This document shows, in pieces, positions 5,693 through 5,754 of a stretch of DNA of 5,754 nt (the stretch's first letter is position 1; each line of letters begins with the position of its first letter). Under the pieces are notes generated by a model. It had not been told where the DNA came from and did no database searches. It saw only the letters and a list, made by a program, of their open reading frames with translations. Location of the stretch: the NCBI GenBank assembly GCA_022837505.1, contig JALHFZ010000086.1, positions 1 to 5,754 of the forward strand, read 5' to 3'. The position numbers and the translations under genes are program-made. This DNA is from Synergistaceae bacterium. Its GTDB lineage: Bacteria; Synergistota; Synergistia; Synergistales; Aminobacteriaceae.

Positions 5693-5754
5693 GGAGTCCG
5701 GTTATTCTAATCCACAGTTTTACGCTGTTGGGGGTATAGAGGGAAGGGGGATCG

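Overview
The window is one co-oriented cluster, entirely on the minus strand. Read in transcription order (right to left) it holds a GntR/FCD-type regulator, the alpha and beta chains of a thiamine-diphosphate E1 dehydrogenase of the pyruvate/acetoin/branched-chain 2-oxoacid class, and a tripartite TRAP transporter in the order dctP-dctQ-dctM. The left edge of the window cuts dctM. All plus-strand reading frames are shadows of these genes.

Layout: bases 5595-5754 are non-coding and carry a likely sigma-70-type promoter and a cluster of CCTGTAT repeats in front of the regulator gene (4941-5594). A 126-base gap leads to E1 alpha (3810-4814), followed after 13 bases by E1 beta (2828-3796). A 136-base gap with two similar 14-base repeats leads to dctP (1618-2691). 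A 77-base gap with a perfect 11-bp GC-rich stem-loop leads to dctQ (1070-1540), and dctM (1057 to the edge) follows after 12 bases with its ribosome-binding site overlapping the dctQ stop codon. No obvious rho-independent terminator lies between any of the genes, so a single transcript with internal processing or secondary promoters is plausible.

How the parts may work together (inference): the TRAP system imports an organic acid with a cation gradient, the E1 pair acts on that acid or on a 2-oxo product of it, and the FCD regulator senses the substrate or a derivative. No E2 (lipoyl acyltransferase) or E3 (lipoamide dehydrogenase) gene lies in the window. The E1 pair must therefore borrow these subunits from elsewhere or work without them. 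The substrate cannot be fixed from sequence alone.

Organism: a bacterium of moderately high GC with strong AGGAGG-type ribosome-binding sites. TRAP transporters plus acetoin-type E1 genes fit an organic-acid- or amino-acid-fermenting anaerobe, with Synergistota or a deltaproteobacterial-type lineage as my best guesses. This is an impression from protein style, not a demonstrated assignment.
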